Source of the DNA: Flavobacteriales bacterium UBA7878
GTDB lineage: Bacteria > Bacteroidota > Bacteroidia > Flavobacteriales > Schleiferiaceae
Direction of reading: 5' to 3'
Assembly (NCBI GenBank): GCA_002501205.1
Contig: DLRW01000002.1
Span: 1 to 10,884 of the forward strand
Length of the DNA stretch: 10,884 bases
The notes beneath the pieces were generated by a model. That model was given only the letters and a program-made list of their open reading frames with translations, had not been told where the DNA came from and ran no database searches. The position numbers and the translations under genes are program-made. This document shows, in pieces, positions 1 through 6,813 of this stretch (position 1 is its first letter; each line of letters starts with the position of its first letter).

Positions 1-1
1 C

Positions 2-85
2 TATATCATCCAAATGGAGAACCCCGCTTCTAACGAATCACAAACCCTGCAAGGGAATATTACCATCAACACCGGTGGAATCTAG
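2..85 (+). CDS. C-terminal end of a T9SS type-B sorted secreted protein (partial, 5' end outside window)
   Basis: An open frame enters from the left edge and ends at TAG (83-85), giving 27 residues that begin YIIQMENPASNE and end INTGGI. They align residue for residue with the end of the gene at 240-2645, which reads YIIEMSNPSSGE and then ends INANGF. This makes it the last beta-strands of a gliding-motility-type (T9SS type-B) C-terminal sorting domain. By inference it is the tail of another paralog in the same tandem set. A strong terminator starts 27 bases after the stop, so it probably ends its own transcript. Everything upstream of these 27 codons is outside the window, so domain content and length are unknown. 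Confidence 0.75.
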   Translation, partial: YIIQMENPASNESQTLQGNITINTGGI

Positions 86-111
86 TGAATCATAAAACTG
101 ATCGATAACTC

Positions 112-142
112 AAGGCCGTCCTGTTTAGGGCGGCCTTTTTTT
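112..142 (+). terminator. Intrinsic terminator of the upstream paralog
   Basis: A 10-bp stem (AAGGCCGTCC at 112-121 with GGGCGGCCTT at 128-137, one G-T wobble) closes a 6-nt loop and runs into seven Ts (136-142). It lies 27 bases after the stop codon at 85 and about 100 bases before the next start codon, so it should insulate the first two paralogs from each other. Confidence 0.9.
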
Positions 143-192
143 ATACGAAAAACGCTAATCCTCAGTCATAAAACCCCTCAAATTAGTCTGTC

Positions 193-222
193 TTTACATG
201 GTTGGCCTGAGCAGCTAGCTTG
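193..222 (+). promoter_or_regulatory. Weak candidate Bacteroidota promoter of the 801-aa secreted protein gene
   Basis: TTTA (193-196) stands in for the -33 TTTG. After a 19-nt spacer comes TAGCTTGC (216-223), which fits the -7 TAnnTTTG box imperfectly (TAnnTTG with the last T missing). The box ends about 17 bases before the ATG at 240. Position and spacing suit the Bacteroidota consensus, but the match is poor. A promoter must exist somewhere between the terminator at 142 and the start at 240. Confidence 0.3.
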
Positions 223-239
223 CTTAAAAATTAGCAACC

Positions 240-2645
240 ATGAAAAAATCAACTTCGGTCTTTCTTCGGGCTCTTTCGGTCCTAATTCTGCTAAGCATGA
301 GTTTTAGCCTTAAGGCCTCTCACTATTCCAGTGGAGAAATTTTTTACCGTTGGTCACCAACTCCTACTGATTCATTGCGCTATGAAATCTGTGTGTATTT
401 CTATCGCTATACCGGTTCTTTCGCCACCATTCCCAATCAACCAATCAATGTCTGTATATCCAGCAGTTGTTATCCAGATCTTAGTGTAGCTCTAAATAAA
501 AACCTGCCGCCTCCCGGCCAAGCCTCACCCAATGATAATACCGGCGGTTGGATTGTTAATGGTCTGGACGAATGTGCCGATGTAAATGATCCAGATTATA
601 AGGACCTAGCTGCTCATATTTGGTGTGGCTACGCCACTCTTCCAGGTATCTGTGGTGATTTTGAGTTTACCGCCGGACCACCATGTTGCCGCGATCAAGC
701 CGATAATCTGGTAGCCTCTAATGGTCGCAGTATGGTCATCACTGCCAAATTAAACAATACTCTAGGGCATAATTCATCCGCCGAAATTCAGGCCCCAGCC
801 GGAAAAGCCTTTTGTTTATCACAACCCGGATCTAAACCATTTGAATTTTTACAAGCTGCCTTTGATGCAGACGGCGATAGTTTGGTTTATCGCTTAGGGC
901 ATCCAGAAGAGGCCACCGGTTTTCCTGATGCCTTTAACAATGCATATTGCGGTGGCAAAGCGAACATCCCCTTTGCAACTGGTTACACTGTTAGCAATCC
1001 CTTCCCTAGCTCCACCGGCTTTGTGATTGACCAAAAAACCGGAATCTTCCGATTTAGCCCCAGTCAACAAGGTTCTTATGTGATTAAAATCGTGGTGGAA
1101 GATTGGCGTTTTGACCCCATTCACTTGCTTTGGGTAAAAATTGGTGAGATGGTCCGTGAAATTCAAATCCCGGTAACCGCGAATTGCAATCCCACCTCAC
1201 AAGCTGGCCCAAGGCTTTCCCTGACCTCTTCTAGCAATAATGCTATCATTCAAAACTTCAGTCAAGCCCAAATAGATAGCATGAAGCAGGCATACGATAT
1301 TCAGGTCTTCTTTGGTGATGATAGTATTAGTAATGGTACGGCTACTGTTCATCAGATTCCGATATTCCAGGGCTATCAGTGCTTTGACTCTATTGTTTCA
1401 ATTGAATTCAATAATAATGTACGATGCTCATCTGTTGACCCAACTGACTTTCGCCTGATTGGTCCCGATGGTATTGCTCGCCCCGTAGTAGAGGTTGAAA
1501 CCAATTGCCAATTCCTGGTTACTCGAAACTTGGACTTAAAGTTAAATCAGCCCTTAGATGTTGATGGTACTTATGTATTGCAAATCCGTAGAGGTAATGA
1601 TGGAAATACCCTCACGAATGAATGCGGTATCGAGCTATCAGAATTCTACACCTTCTTGATTCCGGTAAGTGGCTGCCCCAGTCCCTCTTATGAATTAGAA
1701 GGCTTAACGGTGGAAGGCGATGTAAATGTCCGATTAGATTGGTCAGGCAATGCCGACCTTCAAGATCCGGCCGTTCTTGCCTCCTTCGATGCTTGGAATA
1801 TTTATCGCGCTGATGCAGGTGTACGACCCTTCTCTCTCCTTAAGGTTATTAAGGACCCCAGTGCGCGCTTTATGGTCGATAGCTTTGCGCCCAATGGCTA
1901 TTATGTAGACAATTTCATTTACGACTATCAAGTCCAATTAGTTTATAATGGCAAAGGCCGTATCCCCAGTCGTTTCTGCTCCAATATAAACCTGCGCATC
2001 GATAGTGCTCAGCGAGCAGATAATAACCTTCCACTCTACTGGAATCACTTTAAGTGTATTGACCCATCGGTAAGAAACTACGATGTGTTTAATGGTAAGC
2101 GGGACAGCTCCGCACCTGCCCCGGGAATTCTCTGGGAACTGCATTCTCAAACTACCGATACTATTGCCAATATTGCCATCCCTGCTGCCGACAGCCTTAG
2201 CCAGGGAACCTATGCCGCAAGAGTAGTCGCTCGCAATGTTAATGGTGGTAGCCGTACTGATTCTTCAGAATCCAACTGGGTGTATTACTATATAGTACAT
2301 TATCCTAAGGAACCCGAACCTGGGGTAGGAGAAGTTCTAATTCCCAATATCATTACCCCTAATGGGGATGGATTAAATGATCGCTTTTATATTCAAAGCC
2401 CGGCAAATGGTGTTCAGTACGAGCATATTTCCTTAAGTATCTTTAATCGCCATGGGGAGCGGGTTTATCAAAACCCCAATTTCGATGCGGTAAATGATGC
2501 CGCCCAAGGTTGGAATGGACTTAACCAAGCCGGACAAAGACTGAGCTCGGGAGTTTACTTCTATATCATTGAAATGAGCAATCCTTCCAGTGGTGAAGCT
2601 CAAAGTTTAGAGGGCACCCTTACCATTAATGCCAACGGATTCTAA
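240..2645 (+). CDS. Secreted T9SS cargo protein with HYSSGE-type N-terminal domain and type-B (gliding motility) C-terminal sorting domain
   Basis: The 801-residue protein begins with a Sec signal peptide (residues 1-26: two lysines, a hydrophobic core, cleavage probably after LKA). The mature N-terminus SHYSSGEIFYRW corresponds to the ATHxxGGE start seen in many Bacteroidota surface proteins. Further family marks follow: a LPGxC...CCRD segment (134-151), DADGDSLVYRL (209-219), and a TGxFxFSPxQQGSY repeat-like strand (267-280). An Ig-like segment (about 380-475) and fibronectin-III-like stretches (about 485-690) come next. Residues 699-801 form the type-B sorting domain, with TPNGDGLND encoded at 2355-2381 and WNG...GVYFY near the end. 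The protein is therefore expected to cross the outer membrane by T9SS and be anchored or released there; its ligand or role is unknown. The start is chosen by the signal peptide; there is no Shine-Dalgarno sequence. It is monocistronic, with terminators on both sides. Confidence 0.88.
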   Translation: MKKSTSVFLRALSVLILLSMSFSLKASHYSSGEIFYRWSPTPTDSLRYEICVYFYRYTGSFATIPNQPINVCISSSCYPDLSVALNKNLPPPGQASPNDNTGGWIVNGLDECADVNDPDYKDLAAHIWCGYATLPGICGDFEFTAGPPCCRDQADNLVASNGRSMVITAKLNNTLGHNSSAEIQAPAGKAFCLSQPGSKPFEFLQAAFDADGDSLVYRLGHPEEATGFPDAFNNAYCGGKANIPFATGYTVSNPFPSSTGFVIDQKTGIFRFSPSQQGSYVIKIVVEDWRFDPIHLLWVKIGEMVREIQIPVTANCNPTSQAGPRLSLTSSSNNAIIQNFSQAQIDSMKQAYDIQVFFGDDSISNGTATVHQIPIFQGYQCFDSIVSIEFNNNVRCSSVDPTDFRLIGPDGIARPVVEVETNCQFLVTRNLDLKLNQPLDVDGTYVLQIRRGNDGNTLTNECGIELSEFYTFLIPVSGCPSPSYELEGLTVEGDVNVRLDWSGNADLQDPAVLASFDAWNIYRADAGVRPFSLLKVIKDPSARFMVDSFAPNGYYVDNFIYDYQVQLVYNGKGRIPSRFCSNINLRIDSAQRADNNLPLYWNHFKCIDPSVRNYDVFNGKRDSSAPAPGILWELHSQTTDTIANIAIPAADSLSQGTYAARVVARNVNGGSRTDSSESNWVYYYIVHYPKEPEPGVGEVLIPNIITPNGDGLNDRFYIQSPANGVQYEHISLSIFNRHGERVYQNPNFDAVNDAAQGWNGLNQAGQRLSSGVYFYIIEMSNPSSGEAQSLEGTLTINANGF

Positions 2646-2664
2646 TCTAAGATCGCTTTAACTC

Positions 2665-2698
2665 AATGCCGCCTCTAAACCGGGCGGCATTTTTCTTT
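2665..2698 (+). terminator. Intrinsic terminator after the 801-aa secreted protein gene
   Basis: A perfect 9-bp stem, AATGCCGCC (2665-2673) with GGCGGCATT (2683-2691), closes a 9-nt loop and ends in TTTTTCTTT (2690-2698). It lies 19 bases after the stop codon. Stem and loop composition resemble the terminator at 112-142, which fits duplication of the gene together with its 3' end. Confidence 0.9.
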
Positions 2699-2745
2699 AG
2701 GTACATGCCCAGGCTCAATTGAAAACTTGCTTTACAAAGTGAGGA

Positions 2746-2776
2746 TTGCCAAAGCCTGAACAGCATACTACTTTTA
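2746..2776 (+). promoter_or_regulatory. Weak candidate promoter ahead of the 34-codon ORF
   Basis: TTG (2746-2748), a 20-nt spacer, then TACTTTTA (2769-2776), one base from TAnnTTTG. The box ends 14 bases before the ATG at 2791. A stretch just upstream (CTTTACA ... GCCTGAACAG) also resembles the leader of the 801-aa gene (CTTTACA ... GCCTGAGCAG). Supported only by consensus and position. Confidence 0.28.
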
Positions 2777-2790
2777 ATCAAAATCCAACC

Positions 2791-2895
2791 ATGAAATGTT
2801 TTTATTCGCAAAAAGGCCTTGCAGCAGTTCTGCTTCCACTATCATTCTGCTCGCTTGGCCTTCTTTTTTATTTCACAATTTCATATCCCATTTAG
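2791..2895 (+). CDS. Possible small hydrophobic peptide, 34 aa (hypothetical)
   Basis: The ORF runs ATG (2791) to TAG (2893-2895). The peptide starts MKCFYSQKGLAAVLLPLSFC and stays hydrophobic almost to its end, so it reads like a bare signal peptide or a single membrane segment, with a basic N-terminus (K2, K8) and two cysteines (C3, C20). The start is preceded by CCAACC, much like the AGCAACC before the ATG at 240. It lies between a weak promoter-like sequence and a terminator, which supports a transcribed unit. Against it, the ORF is short enough to occur by chance, it contains an inverted repeat that could mean the RNA itself matters, and no homolog is recognised. It could also be what is left of a paralog's signal-peptide region after deletion. 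Confidence 0.25.
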   Translation: MKCFYSQKGLAAVLLPLSFCSLGLLFYFTISYPI

Positions 2896-3006
2896 GGATC
2901 CACTTATGCTATTCAAAAGCGTTTTGCATAGAAAATAAACTACTAGCAAACAGGGCTGTCTAAACATTTGCTCTTAAGGAACAATTTTCCTTTCTCTGTT
3001 TCGATC

Positions 3007-3042
3007 AAAAGAGGTGAGCCTTAACTAAGTCTCGCCTTTTTT
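3007..3042 (+). terminator. Intrinsic terminator upstream of the third paralog
   Basis: AAAAGAGGTGAG (3007-3018) pairs with CTCGCCTTTTTT (3031-3042) through G-T wobbles, and CTT/AAG inside the loop can extend the stem. The right arm is followed by a T-rich run. It ends 48 bases before the ATG at 3091. Because the 801-aa gene already has its own terminator at 2665-2698, this second one suggests that a transcript starts between the two. Confidence 0.7.
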
Positions 3043-3043
3043 A

Positions 3044-3075
3044 TTTGCCCTCGGGCTCAAGGAGTTCTATTTTTA
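3044..3075 (+). promoter_or_regulatory. Candidate Bacteroidota promoter of the third paralog
   Basis: TTTG (3044-3047), a 20-nt spacer, then TATTTTTA (3068-3075), which matches TAnnTTTG except for the final G. It starts immediately after the terminator at 3007-3042 and ends 15 bases before the ATG at 3091, a short leader like those inferred for the other genes here. Confidence 0.45.
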
Positions 3076-3090
3076 CCAAAATTTTAATCT

Positions 3091-4758
3091 ATGCCTTTTA
3101 CTTCGCGCTACTGGCTTGGACTCTGCACAGGCTTTCTACTACTATCTTTTTTAGGGAAATTAAATGCCTCTCATTATTCCAGTGGGGAAGTGTATTACCA
3201 ATACTCACCAACACCAACAGACACCGCCCGTTATGAAATTTTTGTGACTTGGTATCGGAATACTAGCGGTGCCGATTTAAGTTTCAATACTCAGAATGTA
3301 TGCTTAACCAGCAGTTGTTATCCTAATATCACTGTAACGATAAACAAGGTTTTCCCACCCCCTGGAATGGGCTCTCCAAATGATAGCTATGGAGGTTGGA
3401 TAGTACGCGGTACCTCTGACTGTGCTGACGATCAAGACTCGGCCTACAAAGACTTAGCCGCACATAAATTTTCAGGATTTGTTAGCCTACCTGGTCAATG
3501 CCATGACTTCAAATTTAAAGTTAGCGCGCCTTGCTGTAGAGATGTCTCCGACAACATGGCTACTTCACCCAATATGTTTATGGAGGTTTATTTAAATAAC
3601 ACTCTAGGACCCTCCTCCTCCCCACAATTCACTGGCGATCCAGGAATTGGATTTTGTGTACAACCTATAGGAGTTCCTCCTGTAAACTTTTCACAAAAGG
3701 CCATTGATCCGGATGGTGACAGTATTATTTACCGTTTTGCTCAACCATTAACTGGAAATCATTGTGATTCTGCTGGGGGCATAATTCCTTTTGCAGCAGG
3801 TTTTACCACGAATAATCCTATCCCTAGTCAAACAGGGATTCAGATTAATCAACAAAATGGTATCTTCAGTTTTAGTCCAAATCAGCAAGGCTCCTACATA
3901 GTGAAATTTGAAGTAGAAAGCTTTCGATTTGATACTGTCTCTCTTTTCTGGGTTCCGGTAGGTTCAGCAGTTAGGGAATTACAGATTCCGGTTACAGCTT
4001 CATGTAATTCTCCTTCAAGTCAAAGTTTTGGCTTACAGTTAAAAAACGGGACTTACACCAGTCGGCTCTATTTAAATAACGCCATTGATAGTATTCAATC
4101 GGCTTATCAACTTCCTAACTTAGCCAGAAACAGTACTGGTCCAACAGGAATTCATGCGCTATTACCAGTCGGTTGTTTTTCAACAAACCTTACATTAGAA
4201 TTTGAATTACCAATTCAAAAATCCTCGATTTCACCGACTGATTTCAGACTCTTTGCGCCAGATGGCTCCTTGATCCCCATAATTGCTGTTCATGACTCCG
4301 GTACAGGGTTATTTGTTGATTCTATTAGTTTGGAACTACTGAATCCAATGGTTCAAAGTGGCAATTATCTACTCCAGTTCAGAGTGGGAAATGATGGTAA
4401 CACTTTGCTTAGCAAATGTGGAGATCCCATTGATGAGTTTGTTGGCCTTTTTGTTTCTATAGGTAGTTGTCCCTCGCCAGTCTTCGAACTCGAGCAAGTA
4501 AGTGTTTTAGAGGATGAAAAAATTACTCTCCAATGGTCCGCAAACTCCGCTTTACAAAACAGTAATGTTCAAAAATTCTTTGGCGGTTGGGATATTTTTG
4601 CCAGTGAAAACCAAGGCCCCTGGAACCTTATCCATAGTTTGCAAAGCCCGGCGGCCAGAAGTCACACCATCAGCTTTGGTGGCAGCAGTTTTCCTGTAGA
4701 TCACAATAACTATGAGTTCTTTGTTGATTTACGATATGCGGGCGAAAACTGGGGCTAA
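3091..4758 (+). CDS. Third HYSSGE-family secreted protein, N-terminal part ended by a premature TAA
   Basis: The 555-residue product is a paralog of the 801-aa protein upstream. It has a signal peptide (1-26, cleavage probably after LNA), the same mature start SHYSSGEVYYQY, LPGQC...CCRD (134-151), DPDGDSIIYRF (207-217), FSPNQQGSY, and the Ig-like segment with SPTDFRLFAPDG and GNDGNTL. The match continues to the final residues, VDLRYAGENWG, which align with VQLVYNGKGRI in the intact paralog. The frame then hits TAA (4756-4758) and continues open on the other side, so this is a truncated product and not a natural end. It lacks the T9SS sorting domain, so if made it should reach the periplasm by Sec but not be exported by T9SS. 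The overlapping frame at 3045-3236 is a shadow and was not used. A sequencing error or a recent mutation are both possible. Confidence 0.8.
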   Translation: MPFTSRYWLGLCTGFLLLSFLGKLNASHYSSGEVYYQYSPTPTDTARYEIFVTWYRNTSGADLSFNTQNVCLTSSCYPNITVTINKVFPPPGMGSPNDSYGGWIVRGTSDCADDQDSAYKDLAAHKFSGFVSLPGQCHDFKFKVSAPCCRDVSDNMATSPNMFMEVYLNNTLGPSSSPQFTGDPGIGFCVQPIGVPPVNFSQKAIDPDGDSIIYRFAQPLTGNHCDSAGGIIPFAAGFTTNNPIPSQTGIQINQQNGIFSFSPNQQGSYIVKFEVESFRFDTVSLFWVPVGSAVRELQIPVTASCNSPSSQSFGLQLKNGTYTSRLYLNNAIDSIQSAYQLPNLARNSTGPTGIHALLPVGCFSTNLTLEFELPIQKSSISPTDFRLFAPDGSLIPIIAVHDSGTGLFVDSISLELLNPMVQSGNYLLQFRVGNDGNTLLSKCGDPIDEFVGLFVSIGSCPSPVFELEQVSVLEDEKITLQWSANSALQNSNVQKFFGGWDIFASENQGPWNLIHSLQSPAARSHTISFGGSSFPVDHNNYEFFVDLRYAGENWG

Positions 4759-5394
4759 AGCCGTACCTGTGAAAGCATTCTTTTGGAAGCCAATTCCAGT
4801 AAAGACACGGGGAGTAATTATGATCTTGATCTGGTTTGGAACGATTATGACTGTCTGGATCCAAGTCAAAGAGGTTACCTTGTAGAATACGGGCATTTCT
4901 TTAGAGTGGACTCTGTAGTGTGGTTAAACAGTATTAGTACCAACTTAAATCAACATTTGCTGAGCATTCCCAAATCTCATGGTACTGGGCTTTACGCGAT
5001 AAGGGTTATTGCAAAGGATCCACAAAATCAAGCCTTACCTTCCCAATCCAACTGGATAATATTTGATACCCAAACTCCTATTGGATTGTCGGAAAACACT
5101 TTTAATTGGCAAGTTCCCAATATCCTCAATCCGAATGGGAATGGACAAAACGAAAGTTTTTATATCCAAAGCCTAAGTACCGCAAAGCACGAATATCACT
5201 TCAGCTTGAAAATTTTCAATCAAACCGGAGAACTGGTATTTAGCGATGCTCAATACCATCATCGAAATACCCCAGCTACGGCATGGAAAGGCGGTAAGCT
5301 AGGTACGGGCATCTATTTCTACGAAATTGAGTTTACAGAGCCTGCAAAAAGCGTTCAAGCACCTATACAAGGAAAACTCTTGCTGATAAAATAA
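4759..5394 (+). pseudogene. C-terminal remnant of the third paralog, in frame after the premature stop, with a degenerate T9SS type-B sorting domain
   Basis: This is the same reading frame as 3091-4758, separated from it only by the TAA. Its first residues, SRTCESILLEAN, align with SRFCSNINLRID of the intact paralog, so nothing is deleted. It contains the last fibronectin-like part (LVWNDYDCLDPSQRGY, aligning with LYWNHFKCIDPSVRNY) and the sorting domain (about 5107-5391), ending IYFYEIEFTEP and QGKLLLIK. The hallmark TPNGDGxND is changed to NPNGNGQNE (5128-5154), losing two acidic residues. A TTG at 4783 could formally serve as a restart, but it has no signal peptide or ribosome site, so independent expression is unlikely. 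With the N-terminal part this makes a 767-codon gene, close to the 801 of its neighbour. No further stops or frameshifts are seen, which points to recent inactivation. Confidence 0.75.
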
Positions 5395-5412
5395 GCCTTG
5401 CGTAAAAGCATA

Positions 5413-5445
5413 AAAAAAGGCGGGCCTTACGGACCCGCCTTTTTT
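5413..5445. terminator. Bidirectional intrinsic terminator between convergent units
   Basis: AAAAAAGGCGGG (5413-5424) and CCCGCCTTTTTT (5434-5445) are perfect complements around a short loop in which CC and GG can also pair. Six Ts follow on the + strand and seven on the - strand. It lies 18 bases after the stop of the third paralog and 14 bases beyond the stop of accC, so it serves both. Confidence 0.95.
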
Positions 5446-5459
5446 GTGTATTCTAAAAC

Positions 5460-6803
5460 CTAAGCATCTTTATACTTAAAGGTCTCCATAAATTTAGTGG
5501 TGTAGTTCCCTGCGATATAATCAGGGTCATCCATTAAAGCACGATGGAAAGGAATAGTGGTTTTGATACCCTCAATCACAAATTCATCTAATGCTCTACG
5601 CATTTTATCGATAGCCTCCTCACGGGTTTGAGCCGTAGTAATCAATTTGGCAATCATTGAATCGTAGAAAGGCGGAATGCTATAGCCAGCATATACGTGA
5701 GTATCCAAACGTACCCCATGACCTCCCGGCGCATGAAAGGTGGTAATTCTTCCTGGTGAAGGACGGAAATCATTCGCGGGATCCTCGGCATTAATACGAC
5801 ATTCTATAGAATGCAATTTAGGCTCGTAGTTCTTTCCTGAAATGGTAATTCCGGCGGCTACCTTAATTTGCTCACGGATCAGGTCATAATCAATTACCTG
5901 CTCGGTAATCGGATGCTCTACCTGAATACGTGTATTCATCTCCATGAAGTAGAAGTTGCGATGCTTATCCACCAAAAACTCGATGGTTCCTGCGCCTTCA
6001 TACTTAATATATTCACTAGCTTTTACTGCTGCCTCACCCATAGACTTACGCAACTTGGCGGTCATAAATGGGGATGGTGTTTCTTCTGTAAGTTTCTGGT
6101 GACGACGCTGAATAGAACAATCGCGCTCCGAAAGGTGACAGGCCTTACCGGTTTGATCACCTACCACTTGAATCTCAATATGGCGAGGTTCCTCAATCAG
6201 TTTTTCCATGTACATACCGTCGTTCCCAAAGGCAGCACCGGCTTCTTGACGAGCAGACTCCCATGCCTTAAGCAGGTCTTCTTCTTTCCAAACGGCACGC
6301 ATTCCTTTACCTCCACCACCTGCGGTGGCTTTTAGCATAACCGGAAAACCGATTTCCTTGGCAATTTTGAGTGCTTCCTCATAAGATTCGAGCAAGCCTT
6401 CTGAGCCAGGAATAGTAGGTACACCGGCCGCTTTCATGGTTTCCTTGGCTGTAGCCTTATCACCCATGCGCTCGATCATCTCGGGGCTGGGGCCGATGAA
6501 TTTAATCCCGTTTTCTGAACAAATACGAGAGAAACGAGCATTCTCAGATAAGAAACCATATCCCGGGTGAATTGCATCCGCATTAGTAATCTCTGCGGCG
6601 GCAATTATGTTGGGAATATTCAAATAAGATTCGCTACTGGCGGATGGGCCAATACATACAGCTTCGTCGGCAAAACGCACATGTAAGCTATCCTTATCGG
6701 CTTTGGAGTAAACCGCAACGGTAGAAATGCCCATTTCCCTACAGGTACGCAGGACACGCAAGGCAATCTCTCCGCGATTCGCGATGAGTACTTTTTTAAA
6801 CAT
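5460..6803 (-). CDS. accC: Biotin carboxylase subunit of acetyl-CoA carboxylase
   Basis: The cytoplasmic enzyme carboxylates the biotin on AccB using ATP and bicarbonate, the first half-reaction of malonyl-CoA synthesis. The 447-residue length matches the family (E. coli AccC is 449). Visible features: N-terminal domain starting MFKKVLIANRGEIALR; HPGYGFLSEN (79-88); the ATP-grasp glycine-rich loop AGGGGKGMR (161-169); the ERDCSIQRRHQKLTEE segment (226-241); and MEMNTRIQVEHPITE (287-301) holding the metal-binding Glu288 and catalytic Arg292/Glu296. The C-terminal domain has CRINAEDP (335-342). It starts 10 bases after the accB stop, so it is co-transcribed and probably translationally coupled. 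As the last gene of the cluster it is followed by the bidirectional terminator. No accA or accD is present in this window, so the carboxyltransferase must be encoded elsewhere. Confidence 0.97.
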   Translation of the reverse strand: MFKKVLIANRGEIALRVLRTCREMGISTVAVYSKADKDSLHVRFADEAVCIGPSASSESYLNIPNIIAAAEITNADAIHPGYGFLSENARFSRICSENGIKFIGPSPEMIERMGDKATAKETMKAAGVPTIPGSEGLLESYEEALKIAKEIGFPVMLKATAGGGGKGMRAVWKEEDLLKAWESARQEAGAAFGNDGMYMEKLIEEPRHIEIQVVGDQTGKACHLSERDCSIQRRHQKLTEETPSPFMTAKLRKSMGEAAVKASEYIKYEGAGTIEFLVDKHRNFYFMEMNTRIQVEHPITEQVIDYDLIREQIKVAAGITISGKNYEPKLHSIECRINAEDPANDFRPSPGRITTFHAPGGHGVRLDTHVYAGYSIPPFYDSMIAKLITTAQTREEAIDKMRRALDEFVIEGIKTTIPFHRALMDDPDYIAGNYTTKFMETFKYKDA

Positions 6804-6813
6804 AGACCGAATT

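Larger units (their letters stand above)
2699..3090. other. Intergenic stretch between the second and third paralogs
   Basis: Together with the terminator before it, this gives 445 bases without a large gene. It is AT-rich and holds, in order: a weak promoter-like pair (2746-2776), a 34-codon ORF (2791-2895), a long-loop inverted repeat inside that ORF (2813-2818 with 2857-2862), a small hairpin AAGGAA-CAATT-TTCCTT (2976-2992), a clear terminator (3007-3042), and a promoter-like pair for the next gene (3044-3075). I see no tRNA-like fold, no insertion-sequence ends and no recognisable remnant of a fourth paralog. Confidence 0.6.

Noticed and set aside
894..2150. Several minus-strand frames of 64-90 codons opposite the 801-aa gene
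   Set aside because: They are shadows of the well-supported + strand gene and show no domains or start signals.
2923..2970. Promoter made of TTTG at 2923 and AACATTTG at 2963
   Set aside because: The spacing of 36 bases is far outside the 18-23 range of Bacteroidota promoters, and the -7 box lacks its first T.
3045..3236. A 63-codon + strand frame overlapping the start of the third paralog
   Set aside because: It is out of frame with the signal peptide and HYSSGE domain that match the neighbouring paralog, and its start lies in the promoter/terminator region.
4783..5394. Separate gene starting at TTG 4783
   Set aside because: The homology to the intact paralog begins before it, at 4759, directly after the TAA. 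There is no signal peptide, so it is a remnant and not an independent gene.
5868..6335. A 155-codon + strand frame antisense to accC
   Set aside because: It is the complement of strongly conserved biotin carboxylase motifs. The protein has no recognisable features and the frame has no promoter.
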